Of a DNA stretch of 64,000 bases, positions 33,380 through 41,461 are shown one piece after another. Made by a program: the position numbers and the translations under genes. The stretch covers positions 1,073,501 to 1,137,500 of the forward strand of contig NZ_JALGRK010000001.1 of the NCBI RefSeq assembly GCF_023276655.1. The letters are read 5' to 3'. Below the pieces are notes generated by a model. It had not been told where the DNA came from. It made no database searches and was given only the letters and a program-made list of their open reading frames with translations. The DNA is from Olsenella intestinalis. Lineage in GTDB: Bacteria > Actinomycetota > Coriobacteriia > Coriobacteriales > Atopobiaceae. Position 1 is the stretch's first letter. Each line of letters opens with the position of its first letter.

Positions 33380-34255
33380 ATGACAGGCGAAGACAGGCGG
33401 CCGGTCCGCCTCATACTATGCGACATCGACCGCACGATCCTTCCCTATGGGGACGCGAGCGTCTCGCCGCGCACCCGCGCCGCCTTCCTCGCGGCCCGCG
33501 AGGCTGGCATCGCCTGCGGCGTGGCGTCCGGCCGCGGCGTCGACTGGATTCCGCCCTTCTTCGACGGTGACGCCCACTGCGTCGAGACGTGCGTCGCCAC
33601 CAACGGCAACCAGGTGTTCCTCGCAGGCGAGAAGATCCGCGAGGCCGAGATGTCCGCTCTTCTCGCCCCGGCGGCCGAGGTCGTGCGCAACGTGGCGCGC
33701 GCGGGCCTCATCGCCTTCGACGGCGCCACGCCCGTGCTCGTCGAGGGCACCGTCGAGGACCTGACGGGCGCGTTTGCCGCCTACGGTCGCGCGTGCGTGC
33801 ACGACGGGCGCGGGCGCGGCGTGGGGGAGGTCTCCTTCCCGGTGGCCAAGGCCGCGGCCTTCGTCGCCGAGCCCGGCGCGGACGGCGTGCTCGGTCCCGC
33901 CAGCGAGGCTCGCACGCGCGAGCTCGTTGCGCTTCTCAACGAGAGGGTCGACGGCCTCGACTTCGACTACCCGCAGCCCGGCTACTCCAACGTCATGCCC
34001 GCGGGCTGGAGCAAGGCCACCGGCGTGACCCTCCTGGCAGGGCGCATGGGCATCGGCCTCGACCAGGTGGTCGTCTTCGGCGACGCGGGCAACGACCTCC
34101 CCATGTTCGAGGTGGTTCCCAACTCCGTCGCCGTCGCCAACGCGACCGACGAGGCCGCCGCCGCGGCGCGCTGGCACATCGGTCGCTGCGAGGACGACGC
34201 CGTCGCGCAGGCGATCGAGGCGCTGGTGGCGGGGGAGTGGCCCTTCGAGGGCTAG
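33380..34255 (+). CDS. Cof-type HAD-superfamily phosphatase
   Basis: 291 residues. HAD motif I is LILCDIDRTILPYG (D-x-D nucleophile and acid/base), motif II is in GVASGRG, and motif III/IV is SKATGVTLL with VVFGDAGNDLPMFE. The C2-type cap (about 85-200) places it in the Cof/YbiV group, which dephosphorylates sugar phosphates or nucleotides. It follows nagA by 23 bases and is probably co-transcribed, so an amino-sugar phosphate is a possible substrate, but this is not proven by sequence. A GGGGAG ribosome site is upstream. Confidence 0.88.
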   Translation: MTGEDRRPVRLILCDIDRTILPYGDASVSPRTRAAFLAAREAGIACGVASGRGVDWIPPFFDGDAHCVETCVATNGNQVFLAGEKIREAEMSALLAPAAEVVRNVARAGLIAFDGATPVLVEGTVEDLTGAFAAYGRACVHDGRGRGVGEVSFPVAKAAAFVAEPGADGVLGPASEARTRELVALLNERVDGLDFDYPQPGYSNVMPAGWSKATGVTLLAGRMGIGLDQVVVFGDAGNDLPMFEVVPNSVAVANATDEAAAAARWHIGRCEDDAVAQAIEALVAGEWPFEG

Positions 34256-34357
34256 TTCCTGCAACCCGGGCGCGCTCTTCTTGGCGTCGCCCGTCCCCCA
34301 TGCGTTTTGTGCAAATGCATGGCGCCGTGCCACGTCTGTGCTATCCTTCTCACTCAG

Positions 34358-34613
34358 GCGATGACGGAGAGGTTCGGCCGTCGCGTGGTCGCGGCATGAG
34401 AGAGGGCACCCTTGGCTGAGAGGCGCCCGCAGCGACCGACGACCGAAGTTCACTCCACCAGCCGCGACCTGAACGCGCACGCAAGTAGGGAAGCCGTCCG
34501 CCCCACGGCACGGGGCTCAACGAGTGGGTGCTCGCGAGAGAAAACGTGAACATCAATCAAGGTGGTACCGCGGATAATCCGTCCTTGGGCAGAGTGCTCA
34601 GGGACGTTTTTTT
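34358..34613 (+). promoter_or_regulatory. T-box riboswitch (Phe) controlling pheST
   Basis: The 376-base gap between the HAD gene and pheS contains a T-box leader. The conserved T-box AGGTGGTACCGCGG is at 34560-34573. It leads into a terminator hairpin (CGTCC...GGGACG, 34579-34606) followed by seven T residues. The candidate specifier codon is TTC (34449-34451) in GAAGTTCACTC, matching phenylalanine. Uncharged tRNA-Phe would pair with the specifier and with the antiterminator bulge to allow read-through. A tRNA-Phe gene lies at 60531. Confidence 0.93.
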
Positions 34614-34632
34614 GTTTGAAAGGGGCTATTCG

Positions 34633-35700
34633 ATGTCAATGTCCGACGACCTGAAGGCGATTCAGGAAAAGGTGGAGGCGGAGCTCAAGGGCGTGCAGAC
34701 GCTCGAGGACCTCGAGAAGCTTCGCGTCGCCGCCCTCGGTAAGAAGGGCTCGCTCACCGCGATCATGCACATGATGGGCAAGGTCCCGCCCGAGCAGCGT
34801 CCCGAGATGGGCAAGCTCGCCAACATGGTCCGCGCCAACGTCGACAACGCCATCAAGCAGCAGAAGGTGGCCCTCGGCAAGGCCCTGCTCGAGAAGAAAA
34901 TCGCGGCCGAGACCGCCGACGTGACCCTGCCCGGCCGTCGCCTGTCGCGCGGCACCGAGCACCTCATCTCGCAGATTCGCGAGGAGATCGAGGACATCTT
35001 CTGTGGCCTGGGCTACACCGTCGAGGACGGCCCCTACGTCGAGACCACCTACTACAACTTCACCGCGCTGAACGCCCCCGAGGACCATCCGAGTCGCTCG
35101 GCCAAGGACACCTTCTACGTGGTCGACAACGCCCCCGAGGGCAAGGAGTCCCACGTCCTCGGTGAGTCCGACGTGCTCCTGCGCACCCAGACCTCCGGCG
35201 TGCAGGTGCACGTCATGGAGGAGAAGGAGCCTCCCATCTACATGATCTGCCCGGGCACGGTCTTCCGTCCCGACACGGCCGACGCCAACCACCTGCCCCA
35301 GTTCACGCAGGTCGAGGGCCTCGTCGTCGACGAGGGCATCGCCTTCGGCGACCTCAAGGGCACCCTCGACTACTTCTGCCGCGAGATCTTCGGCAAGGAC
35401 CGCGCCACGCGCTACCGCCCGCACTTCTTCCCGTTCACCGAGCCCAGCTGCGAGGTCGACGTCTCCTGCGGCGTCTGCCACGGCGAGGGCTGCCGCTTCT
35501 GCAAGAACACCGGCTGGCTCGAGATCCTGGGCTGCGGCATGGTCGACCCCAACGTCCTCAACTACGTGGGCATCGATTCCGAGAAGTACTCCGGCTTCGC
35601 CTTCGGCATCGGCGTGGAGCGCGTGGCGGCCCTTCGCTACGACCTGCCCGACCTGCGCATGCTCATGACCGGCGACATGCGCTTCCTGAGGCAGTTCTAG
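34633..35700 (+). CDS. pheS: Phenylalanyl-tRNA synthetase alpha subunit
   Basis: 355 residues. Catalytic class II synthetase subunit of the alpha2beta2 PheRS, charging tRNA-Phe. Features: N-terminal coiled coil (about 1-90); motif 1 around EEIEDIFCGLGYTVEDGP; TSGVQVH; motif 2 around GTVFRPDTADANHLPQFTQ; RPHFFPFTEPSCEVDV; and motif 3 GFAFGIGVERVAAL. A four-cysteine knuckle (CGVCHGEGCRFC, about 285-300) is typical of many PheS. AAAGGGG is upstream of the first ATG at 34633; ATG 34639 is an alternative. Expression is governed by the T-box directly upstream. Confidence 0.97.
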   Translation: MSMSDDLKAIQEKVEAELKGVQTLEDLEKLRVAALGKKGSLTAIMHMMGKVPPEQRPEMGKLANMVRANVDNAIKQQKVALGKALLEKKIAAETADVTLPGRRLSRGTEHLISQIREEIEDIFCGLGYTVEDGPYVETTYYNFTALNAPEDHPSRSAKDTFYVVDNAPEGKESHVLGESDVLLRTQTSGVQVHVMEEKEPPIYMICPGTVFRPDTADANHLPQFTQVEGLVVDEGIAFGDLKGTLDYFCREIFGKDRATRYRPHFFPFTEPSCEVDVSCGVCHGEGCRFCKNTGWLEILGCGMVDPNVLNYVGIDSEKYSGFAFGIGVERVAALRYDLPDLRMLMTGDMRFLRQF

Positions 35701-35776
35701 CAGAGCGTCCCGGCCGCGTCGCGGCTACCCAACAGACCAAGCGCGGGGCCCGCCCCGCAGAGGAAAGGCAAATCAC

Positions 35777-38248
35777 ATGCGTGTCTCATACGAATGGCTC
35801 AAGACCATGGTCGACGTCCCGTCCGACCCCAACGAGCTCGTCGCCGAGTTCGTGCGCACCGGCACCGAGGTCGAGGCCGTCGAGCGCGTCGGCGCCGACA
35901 TCACCAGGGTCGTCACGTCCCAGGTGGTCGAGAAGGTCCCGCATCCCGACTCCGACCACATGTTCGTCTGCAAGATGGACGTGGGCTCCTGGAACGTCAA
36001 CGAGGAGGGCGAGCCCGAGCTGCTGCAGGTCGTCTGCGGCGCCCAGAACTTCGAGCAGGGCGACAAGACCGTCACCGCGCTCGTCGGCGCCACGCTCCCC
36101 GGCGACGTCAAGATCAAGAAGGGCAAGCTCCGCGGCATCGCGTCCTTCGGCATGAACTGCTCGAGCCGCGAGCTCGGCCTCGACGCCGACCACGCCGGCA
36201 TCATGATCCTTCCCGAGGACACCCCTGTGGGCCTCGAGTTCTGCGAGTGGCGCAAGATGAGCGACACCGTGATCGACTGCGAGATCACCCCCAACCGTCC
36301 CGACTGCCTCTCCATGTGCGGCATCGCGACCGAGGTCTCGGCCATGCTCGACGAGGACACCCACATCGAGCTTCCTGCCATCCAGAACGAGAGCGCCGAG
36401 TTCGGCCGCACCGCCGACCTCGTCGACGTGACGATCGACGACGCGAGCCTCTGCGGCCGCTACACCGCCCGCGTGGTGCGCAACGTCAAGATCGGCCCGA
36501 GCCCGGAGTGGCTCGCCCGCCGCATCGTCGCCGCCGGCGCCCGCCCCATCAACAACGTGGTCGACGTCACCAACTACGTCATGTTCCTGACCGGTCAGCC
36601 GCTCCACGCCTTCGACCTCGGCAAGCTCGCCGAGCGTGACGGCAAGCGCCACGTCGTGGTCCGTGCCGCCGCCGACGGCGAGAAGCTCACCACCCTCGAC
36701 GGCCAGGAGCGCGAGCTCAACTCCGACATGGCCCTCATCACCGACGACGGCAAGACCCCCATCGCGCTCGCGGGCGTCATGGGCGGCCTCGACTCCGAGG
36801 TGGACGAGAATACCGTGGACGTCCTGCTCGAGAGCGCCGTCTTCGACTCCGGCCACACCTCGCGCACGAGCCGCAACCTCGGCCTCATGAGCGAGGCCTC
36901 GATCCGCTACGAGCGACAGGTCGACGGCGAGCGCTGCGCCGAGGTCTCCGACATCGCCGCCGCCCTCTTCGAGCAGTGCTGCTCGGCCGACGTCTGCGAG
37001 GGCAAGGTCGACGTCTACCCGGCGCCGGTGCCCGCTCCCGAGATGGACCTGCGCCCCGACCGCGTCCGCTCGCTCTGCGGTGCCCCCATCGAGACCGAGT
37101 TCATGGCCAGTCGCCTCGAGCGCCTCGGCTGCACCGTCGAGCGCGGCTCCGACGAGCACGCCGCCATGCACGTCGTCGCCCCGACGAACCGTCCCGACCT
37201 CACCCGCGAGATCGACCTCGTCGAGGAGATCCTGCGCCTCTGGGGCGAGGGCGACGTCGAGCCGACCATCCCCGCCGCCCGCAACCACGCCGGCGGCCTC
37301 ACCGTCGAGCAGCAACGCGTCCGCAGGATCGGCCAGGTGCTGCGCGCCAGCGGCCTCTCCGAGACCACGACCTACAACTTCGCCGACCCCGAGGACCTCA
37401 CGCGCCTCGGCATGAGCGAGGTCGGCCGTGGCGTGCCCGTCAAGATCATGCGCCCGCTCGTCGCCGACCAGTCCGAGATGCGCCGCGACATGATCCCGGG
37501 ACTCCTGCGCTCGGTCGCCTACAACATCGACCACGGCGTGCCCAACGTGCACCTCTACGAGATCGGCCGCGTCTTCTTCGGACACGAGCACAAGAGCCAG
37601 CCCGACGAGCCCAGCTACGTGGCCGGCGTCATGTGCGGCGCGTGGGACGACGACCAGTGGAGCCGCAAGTACAAGGCGCTCGACTTCTTCGACGCCAAGG
37701 GCGTCGTCGAGAGCGTCCTCGAGGCCCTGCGCATCACCAAGGTCCGCTTCAAGCCGGCCGACCCCGAGGCCTACGGCTGGCTGCAGCCGGGCCGTGGCGC
37801 CGAGGTCATCGCCCAGGGCGAGCTGCTCGGCTGGGTCGGCAACATCCACCCCGCCAACCTCAAGAACTTCGACATCGACGTTCCGGTCGTGGCCTTCGAG
37901 CTCTCCGTCAAGGCGCTCCTGCGCCTCGCGCAGCGCGAGCTTCCCTACGAGGACGTGCCGACCCTGCCCGGCGTCTCGATCGACCTCGCCCTCGTCGTCG
38001 ACGAGGACATGACCTTCGAGCAGGTCACCCAGCGCATCAAGAGCGCCGGCGGCAAGCTGCTCGCCGACGTCCGCCTCTTTGACGTCTACCGCGACCCGGT
38101 GCGCGTGGGCGCGAACAAGAAGTCCATGGCCTTCTCGCTCACGTACCGCGCGGCCGACCACACCCTCACCTCCGAGGAGGTCGAGAAGGCCCACGGCAAG
38201 CTCGTGACCAAGGTGATGAAGTCCACCGGCGGCGAGGTCCGCAGCTAG
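35777..38248 (+). CDS. pheT: Phenylalanyl-tRNA synthetase beta subunit
   Basis: 823 residues, full length. Domains in order: tRNA-binding EMAP-like OB fold about 40-155 (VEKVPHPDSDHMFVCKMDV), B3/B4 editing domain about 210-385 (RPINNVVDVTNYVMF, PIALAGVMGG), B5 domain about 405-475, the catalytic-like core and the C-terminal FDX-ACB anticodon-binding domain about 730-822 (VPTLPGVSIDLALVVDE). It lies 76 bases after pheS on the same transcript. It edits mischarged Tyr-tRNA-Phe in trans with PheS. AGAGGAAAGG precedes the ATG. Confidence 0.97.
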   Translation: MRVSYEWLKTMVDVPSDPNELVAEFVRTGTEVEAVERVGADITRVVTSQVVEKVPHPDSDHMFVCKMDVGSWNVNEEGEPELLQVVCGAQNFEQGDKTVTALVGATLPGDVKIKKGKLRGIASFGMNCSSRELGLDADHAGIMILPEDTPVGLEFCEWRKMSDTVIDCEITPNRPDCLSMCGIATEVSAMLDEDTHIELPAIQNESAEFGRTADLVDVTIDDASLCGRYTARVVRNVKIGPSPEWLARRIVAAGARPINNVVDVTNYVMFLTGQPLHAFDLGKLAERDGKRHVVVRAAADGEKLTTLDGQERELNSDMALITDDGKTPIALAGVMGGLDSEVDENTVDVLLESAVFDSGHTSRTSRNLGLMSEASIRYERQVDGERCAEVSDIAAALFEQCCSADVCEGKVDVYPAPVPAPEMDLRPDRVRSLCGAPIETEFMASRLERLGCTVERGSDEHAAMHVVAPTNRPDLTREIDLVEEILRLWGEGDVEPTIPAARNHAGGLTVEQQRVRRIGQVLRASGLSETTTYNFADPEDLTRLGMSEVGRGVPVKIMRPLVADQSEMRRDMIPGLLRSVAYNIDHGVPNVHLYEIGRVFFGHEHKSQPDEPSYVAGVMCGAWDDDQWSRKYKALDFFDAKGVVESVLEALRITKVRFKPADPEAYGWLQPGRGAEVIAQGELLGWVGNIHPANLKNFDIDVPVVAFELSVKALLRLAQRELPYEDVPTLPGVSIDLALVVDEDMTFEQVTQRIKSAGGKLLADVRLFDVYRDPVRVGANKKSMAFSLTYRAADHTLTSEEVEKAHGKLVTKVMKSTGGEVRS

Positions 38249-38257
38249 GTCGCGCCG

Positions 38258-38935
38258 ATGCCGAGCTGGAACGTACATACCGCCCACGTGGAGCGCCTCC
38301 TCACGCGCGAGGGGGCCTCCGCGCTGGGCGTGCGCGACGCCAACGCGTTCCTCTTCGGCAACCTCCTGCCGGACCTCTACGTCGGCTACATGGTGCAGCC
38401 GATCACGAGGAAGATCCCCTACGCCGAGACGCACCTGACGAAGGCCGAGTTCATCCCGCTTCCCGACCACGAGGCCTTCTGGCGCCGCTACGTCGAGCGC
38501 GCCGCAAGTCCCGACGCCCCCGCCGCCGAGCTCGACCTCGTGCTGGGGGCATGGTGCCACCTCGCGACCGACGCGGTCTACAACGCCCACACCCGCGCTT
38601 TTCTCGCCGAGCGTGCCCTTAAGGCGGGCGAGAGGATCCGCATCCTCAAGCAGGGGGACTTCGACGTCTTCGGGCGCACCCTCGACATCACGTCGCGCCT
38701 CGAGGCCACGGACGACCTCCTGGCCGCCGCCGCGGCCTTCCCGCAGTACCCGGTGAGCGCCGTCGACGTGCGCGCAGCCGTGCGCTCGCTCGCGCGCGTC
38801 GTGGGGGAGAACCGCGAGCGCCACGTCGAGGGCACCCCGACCTACGAGCTGCTCACGCCGCAGTTCTTCTCGGAGGCGTCCGCCGAGGCGCACGAGCTCC
38901 TCGCGGCCAGGCTTCGCGGGCACGCCGGGCGATAG
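38258..38935 (+). CDS. Hypothetical metal-dependent hydrolase-like protein (zinc-dependent phospholipase C-like)
   Basis: 225 residues, no signal peptide. The pattern of histidines and aspartates in all-alpha context (WNVHTAHVERLL, FLFGNLLPDLYVGY, GAWCHLATDAVYNAH) resembles the zinc-dependent phospholipase C / YfbR-like all-alpha metal enzymes, in particular H...D in GAWCHLATD. The match is by eye and moderate. It begins 9 bases after pheT and may be read from the pheST transcript. Related genes are common in Firmicutes and Coriobacteria with no known function. Confidence 0.6.
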   Translation: MPSWNVHTAHVERLLTREGASALGVRDANAFLFGNLLPDLYVGYMVQPITRKIPYAETHLTKAEFIPLPDHEAFWRRYVERAASPDAPAAELDLVLGAWCHLATDAVYNAHTRAFLAERALKAGERIRILKQGDFDVFGRTLDITSRLEATDDLLAAAAAFPQYPVSAVDVRAAVRSLARVVGENRERHVEGTPTYELLTPQFFSEASAEAHELLAARLRGHAGR

Positions 38936-39010
38936 CTGATAGAATAGAGAGCCATGCAATGCGCAGCCATGGCATGCGCGCAACGCTGATGAGCTAGCAA
39001 GGGATGATCC

Positions 39011-39766
39011 ATGCCTCCTAGGTTTGACAAGTCTGACGGTGAGCTGCTCTACGTGCAGGTCTCCGACTTCGTTCGCGAGAAGATCTACTCCAAGGAGTGG
39101 GGCGTCGACGAGCCCATCCCCTCCGAGCACGAGCTGATGGAGATGCTTCACCTCTCGCGCGGCACCGTCCAGAAGGGCATCCGCCAGCTCGTCGACGAGG
39201 GCCTCCTCGTCCAGCAGCGCGGCCGCGGCACCTTCGTCGTGCAGCCCATCATGGCGCGCCCGTCGTCGAACAGGCTCCTCTCGTTCGGCGAGTCGATGAG
39301 CGCCCAGGGCATCACGTTCGAGACCAAGGTCGTCGAGCGCGAGATCCGCAAGGCGTCCGCCCTCTGCGCCGAGAACCTCCAGCTCGAGGTCGGCAGCCCC
39401 TTCCTGTACCTCTGCCGCGTGCGCTACGTGCTCAACCGCGCGGTCATGTTCATCGAGAGCCACATCAACCTCAGCGTCTGCCCGGGCATCGAGCGCTCGG
39501 ACTTCGACAACGAGGCGCTCTTCGCCGCCGTCGAGCGCACGAGCGGGCGCCAGATCGGCCGCTCCGAGATGGTCTACACCGCGCGCACGGCCGGCAAGGT
39601 CCGCGGCGGCTACCTCGACTGCGACGAGCACGCACCCGTCCTCGAGATAGACCAGCTGGTCCGCCTCGACGACGGCACGCCCTTCGAGTGGGGCAGCGTG
39701 TGGCTGCCGGCCAACCGCTGCGTCATCTCCAACGAGACGCGCAGGGACTCCGCCATCTACAGCTAG
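39011..39766 (+). CDS. GntR-family (HutC/UTRA) transcriptional regulator
   Basis: 251 residues. N-terminal winged helix with the GntR pattern (PSEHELMEMLHLSRGTVQKGI, about 38-58; RGRGTFV wing near 75) and a C-terminal UTRA effector-binding domain (about 95-245, ending in FEWGSVWLPANR). Such proteins repress sugar or amino-sugar genes and release DNA on binding a sugar phosphate. It is followed on the same strand, 173 bases later, by a GH13 enzyme whose promoter region carries tandem repeats, so the amylase is a plausible target. AAGGGATG precedes the ATG. Confidence 0.9.
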   Translation: MPPRFDKSDGELLYVQVSDFVREKIYSKEWGVDEPIPSEHELMEMLHLSRGTVQKGIRQLVDEGLLVQQRGRGTFVVQPIMARPSSNRLLSFGESMSAQGITFETKVVEREIRKASALCAENLQLEVGSPFLYLCRVRYVLNRAVMFIESHINLSVCPGIERSDFDNEALFAAVERTSGRQIGRSEMVYTARTAGKVRGGYLDCDEHAPVLEIDQLVRLDDGTPFEWGSVWLPANRCVISNETRRDSAIYS

Positions 39767-39777
39767 CAGATGACTGC

Positions 39778-39801
39778 CGAGAAGAGCCTGCGCTCTTCTC
39801 G
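39778..39801. terminator. Perfect hairpin made of two head-to-head 10-mers
   Basis: CGAGAAGAGC (39778-39787), loop CTGC, then GCTCTTCTCG (39792-39801): two copies of the repeated word forming a perfect 10-bp stem 11 bases after the GntR stop. It is placed and shaped like a terminator but has no U-run. Paired DNA uptake sequences form exactly such structures in Neisseria. Confidence 0.85.
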
Positions 39802-39804
39802 CCC

Positions 39805-39900
39805 GCACGTCCGCACGAGTCGCACCACCGCACCACCGCACGACAGCACCATCGCACGTCCGCACCACCGCACGACAGCACCACCGCACGACAGCACGAC
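39805..39900. repeat. Degenerate tandem repeat CACCACCGCACGACAG upstream of the GH13 gene
   Basis: GCACCACCGCACGACAGCACC and shortened variants are repeated about four times, interrupted by CATCGCACGTCC. The array fills the space between the double 10-mer hairpin and the amylase ribosome site. Its strand asymmetry (C and A rich on top) is unlike the rest of the window. Confidence 0.75.
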
Positions 39901-39939
39901 TGAGGCCACCCGTCCACCTGAACCGATCGGGGAGGAAGC

Positions 39940-41310
39940 ATGAGCTGGTACGAGGAATCCGTTGTCTATCAGGTGTATCCGCTGGGGCTCTGCGGCGCCC
40001 CGTACGAGAACGACTGCGCAAGCGAGCCCGTCTCGCGCATCCTGCAGCTCGTCGACAACGGCTGGGTCGACCACATGAAGCGGCTGGGCGCGACTTGCCT
40101 CATGCTGAACCCCGTCTTCGAGAGCGTGGCCCACGGCTACGACACCATCGACTACACGGTCGTCGACCGGCGCCTCGGCACCAACGACGACCTGCGCCGC
40201 GTGGTCGACGCCTGCCACGAGGCGGGCATCAAGGTCCTGCTCGACGGCGTGTTCAACCACGTGGGCCGCGGCTTCTGGGCGTTCAAGGACGTCCTCGAGC
40301 GGCGCGAGGAGAGCCCCTACGCCGGCTGGTTCAACATCGACTTCGGCGGCGAGAACGAGTACGGCGACCACCTCTCCTACGAGACCTGGCAGGGCGTGCC
40401 CTACCTCGTCAAGCTCAACCACGCCAACTTCGCGCTCAACGACTACCTCGCGACCGTGATCCGCGACTGGGAGTCCACCTTCGACATCGACGGCCTGCGC
40501 CTCGACGTGGCCTACTGCCTCGACATCGGCTACCTCGGCTACCTGCGCGACATCGCCAACGCGCTGACCGCCAAGCGCACCGAGCGCCTTGGCGAGCGCG
40601 ACGGCAAGTTCGTCCTCGTGGGCGAGACCATGTTCGGCGACTACAACCAGTGGATGGGGGACCGCGCCTGCGACTCCGTCACCAACTACGAGGCCTACAA
40701 GGGCCTGTGGTCGTCCTTCAACGAGGCCAACATGTACGAGGTCGCCTACGCGCTCAAGCGCCAGAGCGGAAGCGAGCCCTGGGACCTCTACACGGGCAAG
40801 CACCTGCTCAACTTCGTCGACAACCACGACGTCCCACGCATCGCGACGCGCCTGTCCGACGCGGCCCACCTGCCCGCGATCTTCGGCCTCATGTTCGCCA
40901 TGCCCGGCGTGCCCAGCGTCTACTACGGATCCGAGTGGGGGATCGAGGGCGAGCAGCGCTTCGGCGACCACGAGCTGCGCCCCGCCCTCGACGCGCCCGA
41001 GTGGAACGACCTCACGGACCAGGTGGCCACCCTCGCGCACGCCCGCACGCCCGGCCAGCCCGGCGCCGAGGCGCTCGCCTGGGGCGACTACACCGAGATC
41101 GCCGTCCAGCCCAAGCAGCTCCTCTTCCAGCGCAAGAGCGACCACGAGCGCCTCATCGTCGCGATCAACGCCGCCGACGAGCCCTACACCTTCCACTTCG
41201 ACGCTCAGTGCGGCCAGGCCACGGACCTGACCACGGGCGCCCTCCACGACTTCGGCGCAGGCTCCGAGGTCGAGCCCAACTCCTGCCACCTATGGCTCTG
41301 CGAGCGCTGA
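39940..41310 (+). CDS. Intracellular alpha-amylase-family glycosyl hydrolase (GH13)
   Basis: 456 residues, no signal peptide. The (beta/alpha)8 barrel carries the four conserved regions: I GVFNH near 103, II GLRLDVAY with nucleophile Asp near 190, III LVGETMF with acid/base Glu near 229, and IV NFVDNHD near 292. It begins directly with VVYQVYPLG, lacking the N-terminal domain of neopullulanases, and has a short beta-sandwich domain C at the end. It probably acts on short maltodextrins, trehalose-like or related alpha-glucosides. GGGGAGG is upstream. Control by the preceding GntR protein is plausible. Confidence 0.9.
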   Translation: MSWYEESVVYQVYPLGLCGAPYENDCASEPVSRILQLVDNGWVDHMKRLGATCLMLNPVFESVAHGYDTIDYTVVDRRLGTNDDLRRVVDACHEAGIKVLLDGVFNHVGRGFWAFKDVLERREESPYAGWFNIDFGGENEYGDHLSYETWQGVPYLVKLNHANFALNDYLATVIRDWESTFDIDGLRLDVAYCLDIGYLGYLRDIANALTAKRTERLGERDGKFVLVGETMFGDYNQWMGDRACDSVTNYEAYKGLWSSFNEANMYEVAYALKRQSGSEPWDLYTGKHLLNFVDNHDVPRIATRLSDAAHLPAIFGLMFAMPGVPSVYYGSEWGIEGEQRFGDHELRPALDAPEWNDLTDQVATLAHARTPGQPGAEALAWGDYTEIAVQPKQLLFQRKSDHERLIVAINAADEPYTFHFDAQCGQATDLTTGALHDFGAGSEVEPNSCHLWLCER

Positions 41311-41337
41311 GGCACGCCCCCAAGCGCTGAGGCACGC
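41303..41337. repeat. Tandem duplication at the GH13 stop codon
   Basis: AGCGCTGAGGCACGC occurs at 41303-41317 and 41323-41337 (20-base period). The first copy contains the stop codon, so the duplication includes the end of the gene. Confidence 0.75.
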
Positions 41338-41376
41338 TCCTCTCGCCCGCTACGCTCGTCACGACAATCACGCCAA

Positions 41377-41386
41377 CGAGAAGAGC
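41377..41386 (+). repeat. Intergenic copy of the 10-mer CGAGAAGAGC overlapping a terminator arm
   Basis: Its last five bases are the first bases of the left terminator arm. Read on the minus strand, its TTCTCG forms the pyrimidine-rich tail after the hairpin. Confidence 0.9.
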
Positions 41387-41413
41387 CTCCCATCCGATTG
41401 GACGGGAGGCTCT
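41382..41413 (-). terminator. Terminator between convergent GH13 and pyk genes
   Basis: AGAGCCTCCC (41382-41391) pairs perfectly with GGGAGGCTCT (41404-41413). On the minus strand it is followed by TCTCGTTGG. It serves pyk and probably also the convergent GH13 transcript. Confidence 0.85.
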
Positions 41414-41461
41414 GTCATGCACGCGTTTCGGTGCTGCGGCCCGGGGCCGCGTGGGCGATCC

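Noticed and set aside
35786-40021. A very long open frame (about 1400 codons) on the minus strand across pheT, the GntR gene and neighbours
   Set aside because: It is antisense to well-supported genes. Very high GC at third codon positions keeps the opposite frame free of stops; the translation is low-complexity and rich in Val/Ala/Gly/Asp with no domain.
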